NCBI GenBank assembly: GCA_003116975.1
Contig: BGKB01000163.1
Location: forward strand, 62,001 to 126,000
Direction: 5' to 3'
DNA length: 64,000 nucleotides
Origin: Aurantiochytrium sp. KH105
Taxonomy: Eukaryota > Sar > Bigyra > Thraustochytrida > Thraustochytriidae
The notes under the pieces are model-generated. The model did no database searches and had not been told where the DNA came from. It worked only from the letters and a program-made list of their open reading frames with translations. Positions within the stretch are counted from its first letter, which is position 1; the number at the start of each line of letters is the position of its first letter. This document shows positions 63,064-64,000 of the stretch, piece after piece. The position numbers and the translations under genes were made by a program.

Positions 63064-64000
63064 CTACTTTGTAGAGTTGGCGGCGTTGGTTGCTTGTAAA
63101 AGCAGTGATATCTTGTCATGTTCGAGGCGCAGGTCAGCGAGTGAAGTGTCTATCATGCGAAGTTTTTCCGCTGCAAGCTGCTCCTCCTGCAATGCCTGAG
63201 CGGCCTTTGCTTCTTGGTCGCGCATGTGCTGGCGCACGAGATTAAGCTGCGCCTGTGCTGCTTCGACTGCTTCCTGTGCGACCTTTTCTTCAGCAGCAAG
63301 AGACGCTTGTGCCGTGTGAAAAGCTTGGCACTTTTGCGCGGCACGCTTCTTCATCTCCCCTGCGCCAGCGCGTTGGTTGTCAAGTATGCGGATTCGCGTC
63401 TCAAGCGCGGATAGAGTATCGCGATACTCGACACTGCCTCGACCTGCATTTTCGTTTCGGGAACTTCGCTGCAGGGAATCCTGTGATGCGGCGGACGATT
63501 CGGGCCGTCGATGATGCAGATGGTGGGCGCGACTTTGTAGAAAGCTCTCGATAATAATTTGTAAACTTTGGTTCACAGCCCAAGATTGAATTTTCTCGTT
63601 GCAGACAGGACATGAGCCCAGGACCCCTTCTGCTTGACTGTCGACACAATAGCGCTGCAGGCACCCTTTACAAAAGGAATGACCACAGCCAAAAACGAGA
63701 ACCGGGGCTCGCGCGTCGCCGCGCATCAGCTCATAGCATATTGGGCAGCTGTGACTCATGAGCTGCGAGGAAAGATACGTTTGCAAGTGCTCGGCTGGAT
63801 TATTATTGCTCGTTGTTGCCGAAGCATCTTGCAAGATGGCACGTGTTTGGGAATTGGGCTCTGGTGGCGTCGACACGGGCGGCTGTGTTGGGACGACTCG
63901 GGACTTTTTACCTTTGACAGGACCACGCAATGTCATTGACGTGGCCGTGGCAGATGGTTTTATTTTCTTGCTACGCGTCGCATTCTTTTTGACTTTGGCC
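63064..64000 (-). CDS. RING-finger protein with C-terminal coiled coil
   Basis: From the ATG at 63936 it is 290 residues. A C3HC4 RING at 64-112 has ligands C64, C67, C84, H86, C89, C92, C109 and C112 (SCPICYEL...FGCGHSFCKGC...CPVC), the arrangement of E3 ubiquitin ligases of the TRIM/RNF type. A coiled coil covers about 175-280. There is no B-box or membrane segment. The frame remains open, Lys-rich and without a stop, to the right window edge, so the true start may lie outside; I mark it as possibly partial. Target unknown. Confidence 0.8.
   Translation of the reverse strand, partial: AKVKKNATRSKKIKPSATATSMTLRGPVKGKKSRVVPTQPPVSTPPEPNSQTRAILQDASATTSNNNPAEHLQTYLSSQLMSHSCPICYELMRGDARAPVLVFGCGHSFCKGCLQRYCVDSQAEGVLGSCPVCNEKIQSWAVNQSLQIIIESFLQSRAHHLHHRRPESSAASQDSLQRSSRNENAGRGSVEYRDTLSALETRIRILDNQRAGAGEMKKRAAQKCQAFHTAQASLAAEEKVAQEAVEAAQAQLNLVRQHMRDQEAKAAQALQEEQLAAEKLRMIDTSLADLRLEHDKISLLLQATNAANSTK

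Overview
This window looks like nuclear DNA of a thraustochytrid (Labyrinthulomycetes, stramenopiles; Aurantiochytrium/Schizochytrium/Hondaea-like). The best pointer is the 439-residue front-end fatty-acid desaturase at 29481-30800, which from memory is almost collinear with the thraustochytrid delta-5 desaturase of the DHA pathway. Other signs agree: GC-rich coding DNA with C/G-ending codons, eukaryote-only families (NF-YC, coronin, MICAL, RasGAP, R2R3 MYB, DNAJC9, RUS1), ciliary proteins, and long intronless genes on both strands separated by 0.1-2 kb. Only one spliceosomal intron could be supported (coronin). I saw no transposon, viral element, CRISPR array or rRNA.

Layout. 1-8.2 kb: a FAM184-type coiled-coil gene (cut by the left edge) diverges from a RIB43A ciliary gene. 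Then come a MUG/TDG-type DNA glycosylase with an 11-bp minisatellite at its 5' side, three tandem intron-containing tRNA-Gly(UCC)-like genes, NF-YC and another coiled-coil gene. 8.8-14 kb: a TBC-like gene diverging from a helical-repeat gene. 15-21 kb: DNAJC9 with an extra Tudor-like region, a sphingomyelin-synthase-like membrane protein lacking both catalytic histidines, an M20 amidohydrolase, and a Nab2/ZC3H14-like RGG protein. 21-22.9 kb: a non-coding stretch with inverted repeats and diverged duplications. 22.9-28.5 kb: one 1886-residue surface protein.

29.5-41.6 kb is rich in lipid and actin genes: delta-5 desaturase, carnitine acyltransferase, a MICAL-type monooxygenase without CH or LIM domains, coronin (two exons) and a CYP86/CYP4-like P450. 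43.6-64 kb holds a RasGAP-like protein, an acidic two-helix membrane protein, a RUS1/DUF647 protein, a large acidic repeat protein, an LRRC9-like protein, an R2R3 MYB factor, an unrecognised 919-residue protein and a RING protein near the right edge.

Likely joint functions: FAM184, RIB43A and the LRRC9-like gene point to a flagellated life stage. Desaturase, carnitine acyltransferase and P450 all act on fatty acyl chains. MICAL and coronin both act on F-actin and sit about 1 kb apart on one strand. No single cluster is a clear new pathway. The most unusual items are the catalytically depleted sphingomyelin-synthase relative, the tandem tRNA array, the MICAL/coronin pair, the DNAJC9-Tudor fusion and an 8-bp motif (CACTTGCG) clustered on both sides of the P450 gene.
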